From positions 1 to 64,000 of the forward strand of contig MPUH01000073.1 in assembly GCA_001970955.1 (NCBI GenBank): 64,000 nt of DNA, written 5' to 3'. Shown in pieces: positions 40,765-50,763 of the stretch. The stretch comes from Stentor coeruleus (lineage: Eukaryota > Ciliophora > Heterotrichea > Heterotrichida > Stentoridae). A program made the translations under genes and the position numbers. The first letter of the stretch is position 1; each line of letters starts with the position of its first letter. Under the pieces are notes generated by a model. The model ran no database searches, was not told the DNA's origin, and worked only from the letters and a program-made list of their open reading frames with translations.

Positions 40765-41031
40765 TTGTGTATATTTATCACTTATATCAATCTAAAAAAT
40801 CCTAGCAATCTAATTTACTATAAAAATACCTACTTATCCTCTTAACCATTTTTATATCCAAAATAAACCCTAGTCTAAACATTAACTTTTTTTCATCTAA
40901 ATCATCCTCTTCATCAAAAATCCTCTCTTATCCTAACCTCAACCTTTAAAATACCCATTCATCATCTCTAACTCCACCACAAATCTAAAACCATCTCTTT
41001 AAAAATTCTAATAAACATACTTTAGCATATC

Positions 41032-41481
41032 TTATTTTCCAAGCAATGCCTCCAAAAACTCATCAATATCAATCATCCCATCACAATTCTTATCAAACTC
41101 ATCAAAAACCATCTTAATCTCTTCCTCACTAAATGCCTCCTCTCCTTGAACAAGCATCCTCCTAAGTTCTTCACATGATAACTTTCCATCCTTATTCTTA
41201 TCCAATTCTCTAAACTGTTCTCTAATTTCTTCTTCATCTTTACCTTTACTGCTTAGCATTTGCATATAAACCCCAACAAACTCTTCAAATACTAAATTAT
41301 CCGTTCCATCCTTATCATATTTTGTCATCAACTTCTTAACATCCCCTAAACTTGGATTTAACCCTAATCCTCTAAGCCCAGTTCCTAACTCAGCCAAATC
41401 AATTGTATTATTTTCATTCTTATCAAGAAAGGCAAAAATATCAATACAATCCTGTCTCTCTTCACTAGGTAGAATTTCCAT
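41032..41481 (-). CDS. Calmodulin-like four-EF-hand protein
   Basis: The 149-residue product has calmodulin length and four EF-hand loops: DKNENNTIDLAE, DKDGTDNLVFEE, DKNKDGKLSCEE and DKNCDGMIDIDE. All keep Asp at position 1 and Glu at 12, so calcium binding is likely in each, with loop 2 the least regular. It is not calmodulin itself, because helix sequences and the central linker differ (for example QMLSSKGKDEEEIREQF). It could be a calmodulin-like or troponin-C/centrin-type sensor for contraction or ciliary control. It is divergent from the PTB-like gene, with 47 bp between the two start codons. Confidence 0.9.
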   Translation of the reverse strand: MEILPSEERQDCIDIFAFLDKNENNTIDLAELGTGLRGLGLNPSLGDVKKLMTKYDKDGTDNLVFEEFVGVYMQMLSSKGKDEEEIREQFRELDKNKDGKLSCEELRRMLVQGEEAFSEEEIKMVFDEFDKNCDGMIDIDEFLEALLGK

Positions 41482-41528
41482 CTAATTTTTTTGCTAGGAT
41501 AATGGTAGGTTATAATAATTTCTAAGCT

Positions 41529-42770
41529 ATGGAGCCACTTCCTTTCAAAAGATATAATGAGCCCCCTGAAGAAGATAAGTTGCTTAAGCGGGCAAGAGTC
41601 GATCCAAAATCAAATACTGAGTACGAGCCAACTCGCGTTCTTTTTCTGCGTGGGCTTAGTTCAAATGTAAAAGAAAAGGAGATTATTGAAATCTGTTCAG
41701 AAGTTGGGGTTGTTGAACAGGTGTTTTTGTTGAGGAATAAGTGCCAAGCCTTTGTTCAGTTTGATTCTGTTGAAGCTGCAGATTTCTGTCTCTTGCATTT
41801 TTCCCGAAACCCAGCTTTTATAGCAGGGAGCCGAGTTTATTTTTCATATTCAGGAAGGTTCGAAATATCGAAAAAGTCCAACGAGCCTGCTTCGCCTTCA
41901 AAAATCCTTTTGTTCACCATTACTCAAGCCCGATACCCTGTTACCTTAGATGTGATCTCTAAAATCTCAGCTCCCTATGGGAAAGTAAAAAAATGTCGTA
42001 TATTTCCTCGAAATTGCGGATATCAAGTTGTTGCTGAAATGGAAAGTATCGAACAGGCTACTGCAACAAAGGTAGGCTTGGATGGACAGCATATTTATAG
42101 TGGTTCAAATACTATCAAAGCTGAGTTCAGTCCAATGCCTTTCCTTGTTTCAGAAAAGCCAAAAATCGAAGAAGTTAATGAAGAAGATGTCAGCAATGTA
42201 GTTTTTTTGCACAATATGGATTCTAAAGTCACTCCTGATATGGTCTTCAATTTATTCTCTCTTTATGGTAACGTACTTCGTGTCAAAATCTTTTTCAAAA
42301 GACGTGATATGGGACTTGTTCAATATGAAGACCATCAACAGGCTGTTAGTGCTAAGAACAATTTACATAATATTCCGCTTCTAGGACAGAATCTTCTTGT
42401 TTCAATTTCAAGAAATAGTTTCATTAATATGCCTTCTAGTGAAAAAAAAGCAGCTTTGTGTAAAGACTATGCGAATTCTCCTTTTCATCGTTATAAAATT
42501 GCAGGGTCCAAAAATTTTCAGAATATGTTTCCTCCTTCTTGTGTTCTGCATTTATCGAATCTTTCTGATAATATGAATGAACAGTTTTTTATCAATCTTT
42601 TTTCAGAACAGGCACAGTTGGTCGCTTTTAAGTATATTGGTGAAGGCCGAAGAATGGCTTTGGTTAAATTCAAGACTGTAGAAGATGCAGTTTTAGTTTT
42701 AGTGCACCATCACAATCATAATATCAATGGTCGTTATTTGAAAATTGCATTTTCTAAAGCTAACTTCTAA
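41529..42770 (+). CDS. Polypyrimidine tract-binding (PTB/hnRNP L-like) protein with four RRMs
   Basis: RNA-binding regulator of splicing, localisation or stability. The 413-residue product has four RRMs in the PTB arrangement. RRM1 (~37-110) starts RVLFLRGLSSNVKEKEIIEI. RRM2 (~120-205) starts KILLFTITQARYPVTLDVIS, as in PTB (LRI-N-YPVT). RRM3 (~221-300) starts NVVFLHNMDSKVTPDMVFNL and RRM4 (~337-410) starts CVLHLSNLSDNMNEQFFINL. The RNP1 positions are degenerate, as usual for this family. In an organism with 15-nt introns, its role may be more in mRNA control than in classical alternative splicing. It shares a 47-bp divergent promoter gap with the EF-hand gene. Confidence 0.9.
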   Translation: MEPLPFKRYNEPPEEDKLLKRARVDPKSNTEYEPTRVLFLRGLSSNVKEKEIIEICSEVGVVEQVFLLRNKCQAFVQFDSVEAADFCLLHFSRNPAFIAGSRVYFSYSGRFEISKKSNEPASPSKILLFTITQARYPVTLDVISKISAPYGKVKKCRIFPRNCGYQVVAEMESIEQATATKVGLDGQHIYSGSNTIKAEFSPMPFLVSEKPKIEEVNEEDVSNVVFLHNMDSKVTPDMVFNLFSLYGNVLRVKIFFKRRDMGLVQYEDHQQAVSAKNNLHNIPLLGQNLLVSISRNSFINMPSSEKKAALCKDYANSPFHRYKIAGSKNFQNMFPPSCVLHLSNLSDNMNEQFFINLFSEQAQLVAFKYIGEGRRMALVKFKTVEDAVLVLVHHHNHNINGRYLKIAFSKANF

Positions 42771-42838
42771 CTTTTTTAGTCGATAAGTCATAAAATGGGA
42801 TATTTTCTGCTTCGAAAGATGGGTTTATATATTTATTT

Positions 42839-43123
42839 ATGGGGATTAAACTGTGGATTTTACTTGGGGTTATTGTGTTAACGATGGGGAAAGGAAAATC
42901 TTCAGATAGGATTAAAAGAGAGGAATGTGAGAAATTGGAAGTGTGTAAGTGGGATATGACTGAAAACTGTACATATAGGTGTATGAGTGAAAAATGTTAT
43001 ATTAAGATATTTGGGGATAAGTATTTAGAAATGGGAGAGATACATAGAGATCAGGATAGGCTGTTTCTTGAGTGTTTTAGACAGGAAGAGAAAGAATTGA
43101 AAGCTGCAAAGTATAAAGGGTAG
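42839..43123 (+). CDS. Small secreted cysteine-containing protein
   Basis: The 94-residue product has an N-terminal signal peptide (IKLWILLGVIVLTMG) and a short mature part with six cysteines in the pattern C-x5-C-x6-C-x3-C-x4-C, then a late C (for example EKLEVCKWDMTENCTYRCMS). It could be a small disulphide-rich lumenal or secreted protein. No family is recognised. It begins 68 nt after the PTB-like stop in the same direction. Confidence 0.65.
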   Translation: MGIKLWILLGVIVLTMGKGKSSDRIKREECEKLEVCKWDMTENCTYRCMSEKCYIKIFGDKYLEMGEIHRDQDRLFLECFRQEEKELKAAKYKG

Positions 43124-43942
43124 ATAAAGTTAGGAATTTTGAAATGGTGTTAGGATAGTAAGTATAAATGTATTGATATTGTTTGGGAAAGTGTAGGATT
43201 AAGTTGGGGATAAGAGGTTTTTTATTTTAAAAGATTGAATAATTTAGGGAGGGTTATTTGGAGGAATTTAAAGGTTTGTGGGGTAATGGAATTTTTTGGA
43301 TGGGCTGGTGTTGGGAATATTGGCTTATGAGGTGTAGAGGCTTTGATCATTTTATATAAGATTAGAAAGAGTATTTGTATTAAATGAAGAATGATGCTAA
43401 GAAGTTGAGATTAGTTTTGGTAAAATAAACTTTAGTTTTGTCTTATAAAGATTTTAGAAAATATGTTGTGATAAGTATTTTTTAATCGAGATGGGTACTG
43501 GAAAATCTAAAAAATAAGATTTCTTCTATATTCCACCCTCAACCCTTATAAAACTTACCTTTACCTTCTCCTCAAATCTTCACAACCAATAAAAACAAAA
43601 CCAACAATACAAATATTTCCCATATAAAAATTATACCCATCTTACCTAAAAGCAAACCCATCTTCCAAACCCTAGCCTCTCCATCTTCACATCCTTCTAG
43701 CTTTTTATTTATACATAACTATCCTCTTTTATTCCATTTTAATACTTTCATATATTTTCTCCTAATAACTTTATATTCTTGCAGTTATACGATTCAAATC
43801 ACCTACACCCTTTCTTCAAAATCCGTTTATCAATACCAACAGCCATAGTCTTCCAAAGCGAACCAACTATATTTCCCTTCATCTCTTCATCTCTCCACAC
43901 AATATCTCTATTTTTAACGGAGTATAAATTTAAAGTCTCTTA
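43124..43942. promoter_or_regulatory. 819-bp plus-strand spacer, the cleanest G-to-C switch
   Basis: 43201-43260 holds 17 G and no C; 43561-43620 holds 18 C and no G. The switch is at about 43.5 kb. No gene is seen on either strand. Confidence 0.55.
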
Positions 43943-44494
43943 ATGTTCCAAAGTAGTGCCGAAACAAAATACCCATCTGCGATCAGAAAACGGGTAGACG
44001 GTGACTGGAACTGCCCCAAATGCCAGAACCTGAACTTCTCCTTCAGGGAAAAATGCAACAAATGCAATCACCAAAAGGAATTTTCCAATGCATTTAACTG
44101 CTTTCTCTATATATCCCCACCTTCAATATCCGAAGACCCATATGAAGAAAACCCAACATCGGTATCTAAACGATTCGCCTTAGAACAACTTCCTTCAATC
44201 TCCTTTTTCTTAAGGGATAAATTTATGGCAACACCCTCACGTACTAAACCTGCAACATCTAAAGATTTATCTTTTGAAAAAGAAAACACTGATAAATCTT
44301 CTATTTCAATTATAGAAAATAGTAATATTGTCCCTCAGCAAAAGGATGTTACTGAACTTCTAAGTAAAGTCAAAAAGCCTAACACCCAACGTCAAGGCGA
44401 CTGGCTTTGTTTAAAATGCAACAATCTAAATTTTGCTTTTAGAACTGAATGCAATGTTTGTTTGAATTCTAAAACCGAGTATATAGAAATTTAG
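43943..44494 (+). CDS. Two RanBP2-type zinc fingers, RNA-binding protein-like
   Basis: The 183-residue product carries two RanBP2-type zinc fingers (W-x-C-x2-C-x10-C-x2-C): DWNCPKCQNLNFSFREKCNK-C at ~19-40 and DWLCLKCNNLNFAFRTECNV-C at ~152-175. Both contain the NFxFR-type signature of RNA-binding RanBP2 fingers (ZRANB2-like), which read AGGUAA-type single-stranded RNA in animals. The linker between them is Ser/Thr-rich and probably disordered. It ends 36 nt from the next gene's stop (convergent). Confidence 0.85.
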   Translation: MFQSSAETKYPSAIRKRVDGDWNCPKCQNLNFSFREKCNKCNHQKEFSNAFNCFLYISPPSISEDPYEENPTSVSKRFALEQLPSISFFLRDKFMATPSRTKPATSKDLSFEKENTDKSSISIIENSNIVPQQKDVTELLSKVKKPNTQRQGDWLCLKCNNLNFAFRTECNVCLNSKTEYIEI

Positions 44495-44530
44495 ATAATT
44501 AGACTATTTTTTTCTAATGCTTTTTTTTTA

Positions 44531-46711
44531 TTATCTAAGTTTTATCGGTGTACTTGACCCACTGTATCTTTGTGAATAAGTCATTCTATGCGAATATTCC
44601 ATAAGAGAAAGTTCAGATATAGCCCCATCTGGAAGTCTTATAAACTGTCTATATAAAGATCGAGATCTATCACTTCCAACAGTATATATAATCACATGAG
44701 TAGCTGATTTTGTAACTTCAATACTAAAAGCTTCATGCATAGAATAGTCCATGACGCTTATAATCCGAGAATCCCCATTCATACTTCTATAATTTTTAGC
44801 TTTGTAGCAGACCCATTCCAGATATCTTTTACTAACTTCTCCATCATGAGGGATGAAAAAAGTATTCTCTGTCGCATTAAGTCTCATATACATATCAAGT
44901 AAACGACCATTCATATGAAGGAAAATAAAATAATTGTATACAACAAAAGCGCAAAGTCCCATAAGTCCAGCATAAAGAAATATTGTCAATAACACCCCAA
45001 CAACACCATTACCTTCAGCTCTTTCGAAGTAATTATAAAGACGAAAAGGATCAATACCCCAGTATCCATAAACAAAGCCCCATATAAGCGCTTCACCAAT
45101 TGTAATTATTGGATCTAAAACCATAACTATACCCCAAGTTTGCATAAACCTAAAAGCAAGTTCAGGGTAGCGGCCAATCCATTTAAGACTAGCCCATGCC
45201 CATGCACAGAAAAATGCAAACCAGAAACATTGGAAAATCGTCCCTATCAGTAATAAAATGATTTCTTGTCTAAGATTAGTATTATCAGAAAACCTGATTT
45301 CTAAAGTAAAAAGCCTGGCTGAAAAGACTTCTTCAGGGTACCTTTCAACTTTTATATAAAGCCACTGACCTGAGTAATGAATATATCTACTAAGCCAGAC
45401 CATGCCAATAAAAAGTATTAAAGAAAAGTATATAGCCCAATGTCTTATAGGTTTAAAGCCAAACTCTATGATAATTTCAGCGATTATATACTGAAGTTTG
45501 TTTTTAGGTGTTGTTAATACACCTAATTTTACAACTGAGTGTTTGTATTCTGAGTATTGGTCTGGAGTTATAAGTTCTTCATAGTTTATAATAGGAAAAG
45601 CTGAAGGGATTTCTTCTTGAACGACCTGATTGCCTAGTAGCTGTACCGAGTAGTCACTTTCCCCTTCAATAACTTGAGGGAGGACTGAGATTTGGAAGTA
45701 CAGATTGCAAAGCCACTCATCAATATTGCTTCTATACAGTTTTTCTATCCCAGAAAACTTATCAATAGACGATTTCAAACTACTTCTTACCATTGGGACT
45801 TTAAACTTTCCTTCATTTAGCTCAAAAACGTTGTTTATTATAGGAAAATACCCTTCACCCACTATAACTGAATTAAAATCTAATATCTGAAAACAATAAA
45901 CCATAGTTGGGAGAATCTGCAACCTACTTGGCACCAAAACTTTCATTGTCGTTTTAAACTTCATAGATTTACTTGTATGTTTACCATCATGACTATATGG
46001 ATCTGACATATTCCTCCACATCTCTGTTAGTTTTTCATACTCCAAAATTTTCCCTCCAATTTTATCTTTAGTAGTCAATCTTATCCAATACTCTCCTTTT
46101 TCAAGTTTATCTTTTATATCCCTACATTCTTCAATACGAATCTCTACAACTTGTGGTCTACCACGCCATGTTAGTTTATAAACTCTTGTGATTCCACCTA
46201 ATAATAATTGTTGATCATCTTTTGTTTCTTTTTGGCTTGTTTTTTGCAGTTTTACTTCAATGTCAGCTTTTTTTTTCCGCATTGCTGTTTTTACTGCTAA
46301 TTCTTTACGACGAAAGACTTTGGAGATTGCAATTTGGTTTAGTTGATGATTATGGGCTGAGTTATCTTTGATATGTTTATATGTTTTTTGCTGCTTAGAA
46401 TATTGTTGTTGGAGCATTTGACGAGCTTCTTGTTCTTTTGATAGAAGCTGTAATTGATGAGTATGATGGGCTTTTGCTAATGCGGTTATCCCTAGAATAC
46501 GCTCTTTTTCTAGGACTTGCTCTTCTTGATCGAGTTCGGTTGGTTCGACTGCTGCAACTTTTATTCCTTCTTTTGTCGCGTCTTGTTCTAAATTGTCAGA
46601 ATAGTTTAGAAAGCTTGGATTTTCAAGTTTCTGTCGGATTTGGTGAAGAGTTTTGTGTGATTCGTCGTCGATATCGATGCTTGGTTCAATAATGATTTCA
46701 TCTTCGTTCAT
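44531..46711 (-). CDS. Multipass membrane protein with N-terminal coiled coil and C2-like region
   Basis: The 726-residue product has: an acidic N-terminus and a Gln/Lys-rich coiled coil (~60-165); a beta-rich, C2/ferlin-like region (~170-360, ILPTMVYCFQILDFNSVIVG); and four to five membrane helices (~420-610), including WAIYFSLILFIGMVWLS, EIILLLIGTIFQCFWFAFFC and GVLLTIFLYAGLMGLCAFVV. A cytosolic tail with a folded-looking segment follows (HEAFSIEVTKSATHVIIYTV). I do not recognise the family with certainty. The combination suggests a conserved protist membrane protein, possibly ciliary. Confidence 0.7.
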   Translation of the reverse strand: MNEDEIIIEPSIDIDDESHKTLHQIRQKLENPSFLNYSDNLEQDATKEGIKVAAVEPTELDQEEQVLEKERILGITALAKAHHTHQLQLLSKEQEARQMLQQQYSKQQKTYKHIKDNSAHNHQLNQIAISKVFRRKELAVKTAMRKKKADIEVKLQKTSQKETKDDQQLLLGGITRVYKLTWRGRPQVVEIRIEECRDIKDKLEKGEYWIRLTTKDKIGGKILEYEKLTEMWRNMSDPYSHDGKHTSKSMKFKTTMKVLVPSRLQILPTMVYCFQILDFNSVIVGEGYFPIINNVFELNEGKFKVPMVRSSLKSSIDKFSGIEKLYRSNIDEWLCNLYFQISVLPQVIEGESDYSVQLLGNQVVQEEIPSAFPIINYEELITPDQYSEYKHSVVKLGVLTTPKNKLQYIIAEIIIEFGFKPIRHWAIYFSLILFIGMVWLSRYIHYSGQWLYIKVERYPEEVFSARLFTLEIRFSDNTNLRQEIILLLIGTIFQCFWFAFFCAWAWASLKWIGRYPELAFRFMQTWGIVMVLDPIITIGEALIWGFVYGYWGIDPFRLYNYFERAEGNGVVGVLLTIFLYAGLMGLCAFVVYNYFIFLHMNGRLLDMYMRLNATENTFFIPHDGEVSKRYLEWVCYKAKNYRSMNGDSRIISVMDYSMHEAFSIEVTKSATHVIIYTVGSDRSRSLYRQFIRLPDGAISELSLMEYSHRMTYSQRYSGSSTPIKLR

Positions 46712-47085
46712 TTTTATAATAAATACGAAAAAAGTATAAGTTCGGGTGAGATGATTTTAATAAGAGTTGGCTGATATGCATAAAATACGATTTTTTTAAG
46801 TTTGTTTTAATTTACATTTGATTTACATAAGTGATTTTTATAATAAAGGGGTAAGTGATTATCAAAAGTATCCTAAATTATGTATATTGTACTTTAACTT
46901 AAATAATTTATAAAACTTGGATGCTTTAGTAAAAAACACATATTTAAGCTCTTCAAAATGTTTATCTCTAAAAAATAATATAGCTTCAAGGCAAATATAA
47001 TAGCATAAATTACAAATAAGAAATCAAATAAAACATAAATCAATTCAATCTTAAACCTAAAAAATAACTAACTAAGCAACTCAAC
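46712..47085. other. Minus-strand tandem spacer
   Basis: G-rich and C-poor on the left (5' flank of the 46711 gene), C-containing and G-poor on the right (3' flank of the pepsin-like gene). No gene is seen. Confidence 0.5.
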
Positions 47086-48270
47086 TTATATCCCTCCATA
47101 ATCATAAGCGTCCGTCTTTCTGCAACAACAGCAGTAAGCAACAACAATAGCAATAATAACCACAACAGCTGCAGCTATAGTCAAAGTCCAAGAACTCCAA
47201 ATCCTGTCAAAGAAATCTTCAGTCTGATCTTTAATCTCTTCAACAATATCCCCTTTTCCAGTCTTATCATAATAATGAATCAACGATAAAGTTGAAGCAT
47301 CTAAATCAAAAAGTGTGAAATATTCAACAAACACAGGTTTACCTAAAGTCCAATATCTTTGAGATGATGCTTCAATATTTAAAGTACATTTATTATCCTT
47401 AAACTTAATAAAGTTCTTTGGCTGAATATTAAATGTTGCATTATCTACAGTAAAATATATTGGTTGATACCCATCAAGTAAGATGTTACAATCACAAACA
47501 TAATCTGTACAATTTTTCCCAGATGTCAGTAAATTTCTAAGTTTATCTACTTCACTAGTTGGACCTTTAATAACATCTTTTTGAATGAAAAACTGTGCTT
47601 CTTGATTAAGTGAAATTGAATTATTCCCTACTGTTAAAGAAGTAAAGTTTCCTGCAAATTTTTCCATATCTAAAGAAAAGGTAACTGTTGTGTGGTTTAT
47701 ATAGTCATTAAACTCTTTCTCACCAATGATCATTTCTTTTTCTACAAGGTCAAAAGCAAAAGTGTTGTATTTGGCTAGATTGCTGCTTTTGATTCTGTTG
47801 AGAAAACTGGTGTTGCTGTCTTTACTTAAGCTTAGAGATAAGATTCCTCTGTCAAAATTCTTGGTTGAGGATATGTTTGTTAAGAAGAAACTTTGGTCTG
47901 TGATTTCGATTTTACCAAATCTGATGACGTCAGTAGACATTGTCCCATTGAGGCTGTAATATTTTTCCCCTTGGCTGACGGCTTTATAAGTTGAGCTAGC
48001 AGTCTCGTTATAGAAAGTTGTTGTTGGTGAGACCAAATCATTTACCGATGGGACCATAATGACTTTGCATTCACCCATGCATAAGCTCATCGAAATAATC
48101 TGAGTTGGTGTACCTATTGGTAATGTCAAGGCATAGAAAGAGCTTACCTCCTCTATGCTTTGCTCCCCTGTGTTACCTACTGAGGCTAAAGATATAGGAT
48201 TCTTCAACTCAGACATTCGAAGACGGTCTAATGCAGTCACTGATGCTATTAAAGAGAGTGCGTAGAACAT
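47086..48270 (-). CDS. Pepsin-like (A1 fold) membrane protein lacking both catalytic aspartates
   Basis: The 394-residue product has a signal peptide (MFYALSLIASVTA), a pepsin-fold body and a C-terminal membrane helix (~365-385) followed by CCCCRKTDAYDYGGI. Fold landmarks remain: YALTLPIGTPTQIISM at the first strand, VPS after the first active-site position, KGPTSEVDKL after the second, and QRYWTLGKPVFVEYFTLFDL near the end (pepsin W-ILGD-F-R-YY-VFD). The first DTGS motif is replaced by CMGEC-type sequence and the second by IQKD. Neither active-site Asp is left, so it should not cleave proteins. A binding or structural role on a membrane is likely. Many N-x-S/T sites suggest the lumenal or outer side. 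Confidence 0.82.
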   Translation of the reverse strand: MFYALSLIASVTALDRLRMSELKNPISLASVGNTGEQSIEEVSSFYALTLPIGTPTQIISMSLCMGECKVIMVPSVNDLVSPTTTFYNETASSTYKAVSQGEKYYSLNGTMSTDVIRFGKIEITDQSFFLTNISSTKNFDRGILSLSLSKDSNTSFLNRIKSSNLAKYNTFAFDLVEKEMIIGEKEFNDYINHTTVTFSLDMEKFAGNFTSLTVGNNSISLNQEAQFFIQKDVIKGPTSEVDKLRNLLTSGKNCTDYVCDCNILLDGYQPIYFTVDNATFNIQPKNFIKFKDNKCTLNIEASSQRYWTLGKPVFVEYFTLFDLDASTLSLIHYYDKTGKGDIVEEIKDQTEDFFDRIWSSWTLTIAAAVVVIIAIVVAYCCCCRKTDAYDYGGI

Positions 48271-49046
48271 ATTTATTAAACGCCATAATATTGTTTTTTA
48301 TCAGATTTTCTGGCTTAAAGAAATATTTAATTTTTTATAAGATAAGCAAAGATTATATTTGTATGTTTATGGATTCGAAGAAATATATTTTATAAGATGT
48401 GTTTAAATGCTTTTCATTTGAAGTTTAAAACTAATAGAAATATTAGATTTTTTTTTTTAGTTTATAAGATGAATTAAAAGAAATTAGGAGGAGATTTGAG
48501 TAGGACTGAGTTATTAAGCTTGATAAAATTGTTTGATGTTATATAAATTGATAAGTAAAATAAATATTACTAAAGATTATTTTCATGTGCGCATGCATAT
48601 TTTATCAAAACTCAAGCGATGATTGTTTAATTTCATAATTTGGCTATAGTACAGTTAATAAAACCTGAACCTCATTATGCTTATCTTAAATCAGTACGAA
48701 AATATCATAAAAAAATCCAATATATAAAAAGTATCACATAAACCCTAAAAAGCTTATTTACTCAATAAAATTTTCCAAAACCCTTCATCTAGATGTGAAA
48801 TCTATCTAAATAAAGGCAAAATTTCCATATCTCTCTACCGAAAATACTATAAAAAACTATTGAAAACATTTTTCATTCCATATTTCCTTACTATTTATCA
48901 AAATTCCTATAATAAACCATAATCCAACTAATTAATCATTTATTATCATAAATTTAACACCTTTATAAACCCTTTGGCAAACATTATAATCTTCTTTACC
49001 AATGCAAAAAATTAAAATACTATAATAAAAATATAGAATCAATACA
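48271..49046. promoter_or_regulatory. Divergent spacer
   Basis: Between the minus start at 48270 and the plus start at 49047. 48481-48540 has 16 G and 2 C; 48781-48840 has 15 C and 6 G. The switch is near 48.58 kb. No gene is seen. Confidence 0.5.
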
Positions 49047-49997
49047 ATGGGATGTACTTTTTGTTTTTCAAATACAGATGAGCAACCTGAAATAACTTTT
49101 ATTACCTTTAAAATCTGTTCTAAATGCGAAAACAACAAAATATCTGCGAAGACTTCAAAATGTGGTTGTTTTTTATGTCAAAATTGTAGGGATATAATCA
49201 CTGATGATTATGAAGGGTTATGCACTGTATGCCATAATTCAATACTTACCCCACAAAAAACTTCAAAGCCTAAGAATTTACCAACAGAAAGCAAGGGACC
49301 GAAGCTTATAAACCATGAGCCTATAAAACAAAACATATTAGTAAAAGCTTCAGTTTTTTATGAATGCGAAATCTGTTTGGGAGAATTTTCTAGAGATCAA
49401 ATGTTAACTTTAGATTGTAATCATTACTTTTGTAGTGATTGCCTACGTGACTATTTCCATAAACTACTAAATGATGGTAGACACAAAATGGATAAAAAAT
49501 TCCCTTGTGTTAAATGTCAAACACCTATAAACACTTGTCTAATCCAATCAGTATTAAGCAAAAAAGATATAGTGGTTTATAATAAAAATCTTATAGAAAA
49601 CTCCTTAATAGAATGTCCATGTTGTTCATATCTTTTCAGCTCAGAGCGTATAATGACAAAATGCTCTAAATGCGCGTTTCATTTTTGTGTCCTTTGCAGA
49701 AAATCTTGGGATCTTTGTAGGTGTAAAAACACTGAAAATTTTCCAAAATGCCCAGTTTGCTTGAATAAATACATTAAAAACGAGGATTGCGGTAAGGTAT
49801 TTTGTATAAATCCAAGTTGTAATGCAGAATTTTGCCCTTTATGTTTTGCATTATTTAGTCCAATATTAGAGCATGGAAATCACTATCATTATGAGTTTTG
49901 TAGGTTTTATTGTGAATATCTGGGTAGCGATGATAAATATAGTAAAGTATGTATTATGTGCAAAAAAGAGAGTAAAATTTGTTCAAGACCAATTTAG
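49047..49997 (+). CDS. RBR (RING-in-between-RING) E3 ubiquitin ligase
   Basis: RBR ligases pass ubiquitin through a Cys thioester on RING2. The 316-residue product has an unrelated N-terminal Cys-rich module (~20-65, CSKCENNKISAKTSKCGCFL), RING1 (~106-165, YECEICLGEFSRDQMLTLDC ... CSDC ... CVKC), an IBR (~178-220, IECPCCSYLFSSERIMTKCS ... FCVLCRKSWDLC) and RING2 (~235-265, KCPVCLNKYIKNEDCGKVFC ... FCPLC). The Cys in NEDCGK is at the catalytic position, so the enzyme should be active. The N-terminal MGC could be acylated (Gly2/Cys3), but this is inference. The family is firm; the subgroup is unknown. Confidence 0.9.
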   Translation: MGCTFCFSNTDEQPEITFITFKICSKCENNKISAKTSKCGCFLCQNCRDIITDDYEGLCTVCHNSILTPQKTSKPKNLPTESKGPKLINHEPIKQNILVKASVFYECEICLGEFSRDQMLTLDCNHYFCSDCLRDYFHKLLNDGRHKMDKKFPCVKCQTPINTCLIQSVLSKKDIVVYNKNLIENSLIECPCCSYLFSSERIMTKCSKCAFHFCVLCRKSWDLCRCKNTENFPKCPVCLNKYIKNEDCGKVFCINPSCNAEFCPLCFALFSPILEHGNHYHYEFCRFYCEYLGSDDKYSKVCIMCKKESKICSRPI

Positions 49998-50763
49998 GAA
50001 AATGGTAATAAGTTTTAATGAAATATAAAATATTAGTAATTTTATGCATTTAAATATATTGTTTTAAGAAGAATATTTTATTGTTGTTTGGTTGTTGCAT
50101 TTCTTTTGTTGCTTTTATTACTTTTTATCTAGGAATATATGTGAGAATTTTTAGTGTTAGGGTGTTTTGATATCTGTGATTTTTGTAATGAAATCTCTTA
50201 TACTGATGTGATGAAATCAAATGTTTAAGATTTTTGAGAATAGGAGAATTTATATAAACTGGTTTTAGAAATTGGGAAATATTACTTGTATGCTTTAGGA
50301 GTAGGTTGGGTTAAATATAGAGGTCTGCTTTATTACTTGGATTTCTAGCTTGTAATGGTTGTATAAGAAAATATTTAGTTTAATAGGATATGGTGATTAT
50401 ATAGGAGCTGGGGAGATAACGAAAAATTATAGTGGGAAGATATATGTAATTATAAGTTATTTCATATTTTCCTTCCTCTTAGATTAAGCTTTTGATTTAG
50501 CATGCAAAATCATCAGCCTTGATATTGAAAGTATTAAGAAGAATTGATTATAGGCTGAAAATTTAGTATTTAGTTATGCTTATTGGGTGATAAAATTGAG
50601 AAATTACATATAATTTTATACATCACAATCATATACACAAAAAAAATTCTTCCTCAAACCCTTAAATTCATCAATTCAATCTCTAACTACTATCATCATT
50701 CTTTAATATACCTGCGAATTTATCAAAATTTAGAATAACACCTTTAAAAAAACTTTATATAAT
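49998..50763. promoter_or_regulatory. Plus-strand tandem spacer
   Basis: 3' flank of the RBR gene (G/T-rich, C-poor to about 50.6 kb), then a short C-rich, G-poor 5' flank of the kelch gene. No gene is seen. Confidence 0.5.
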
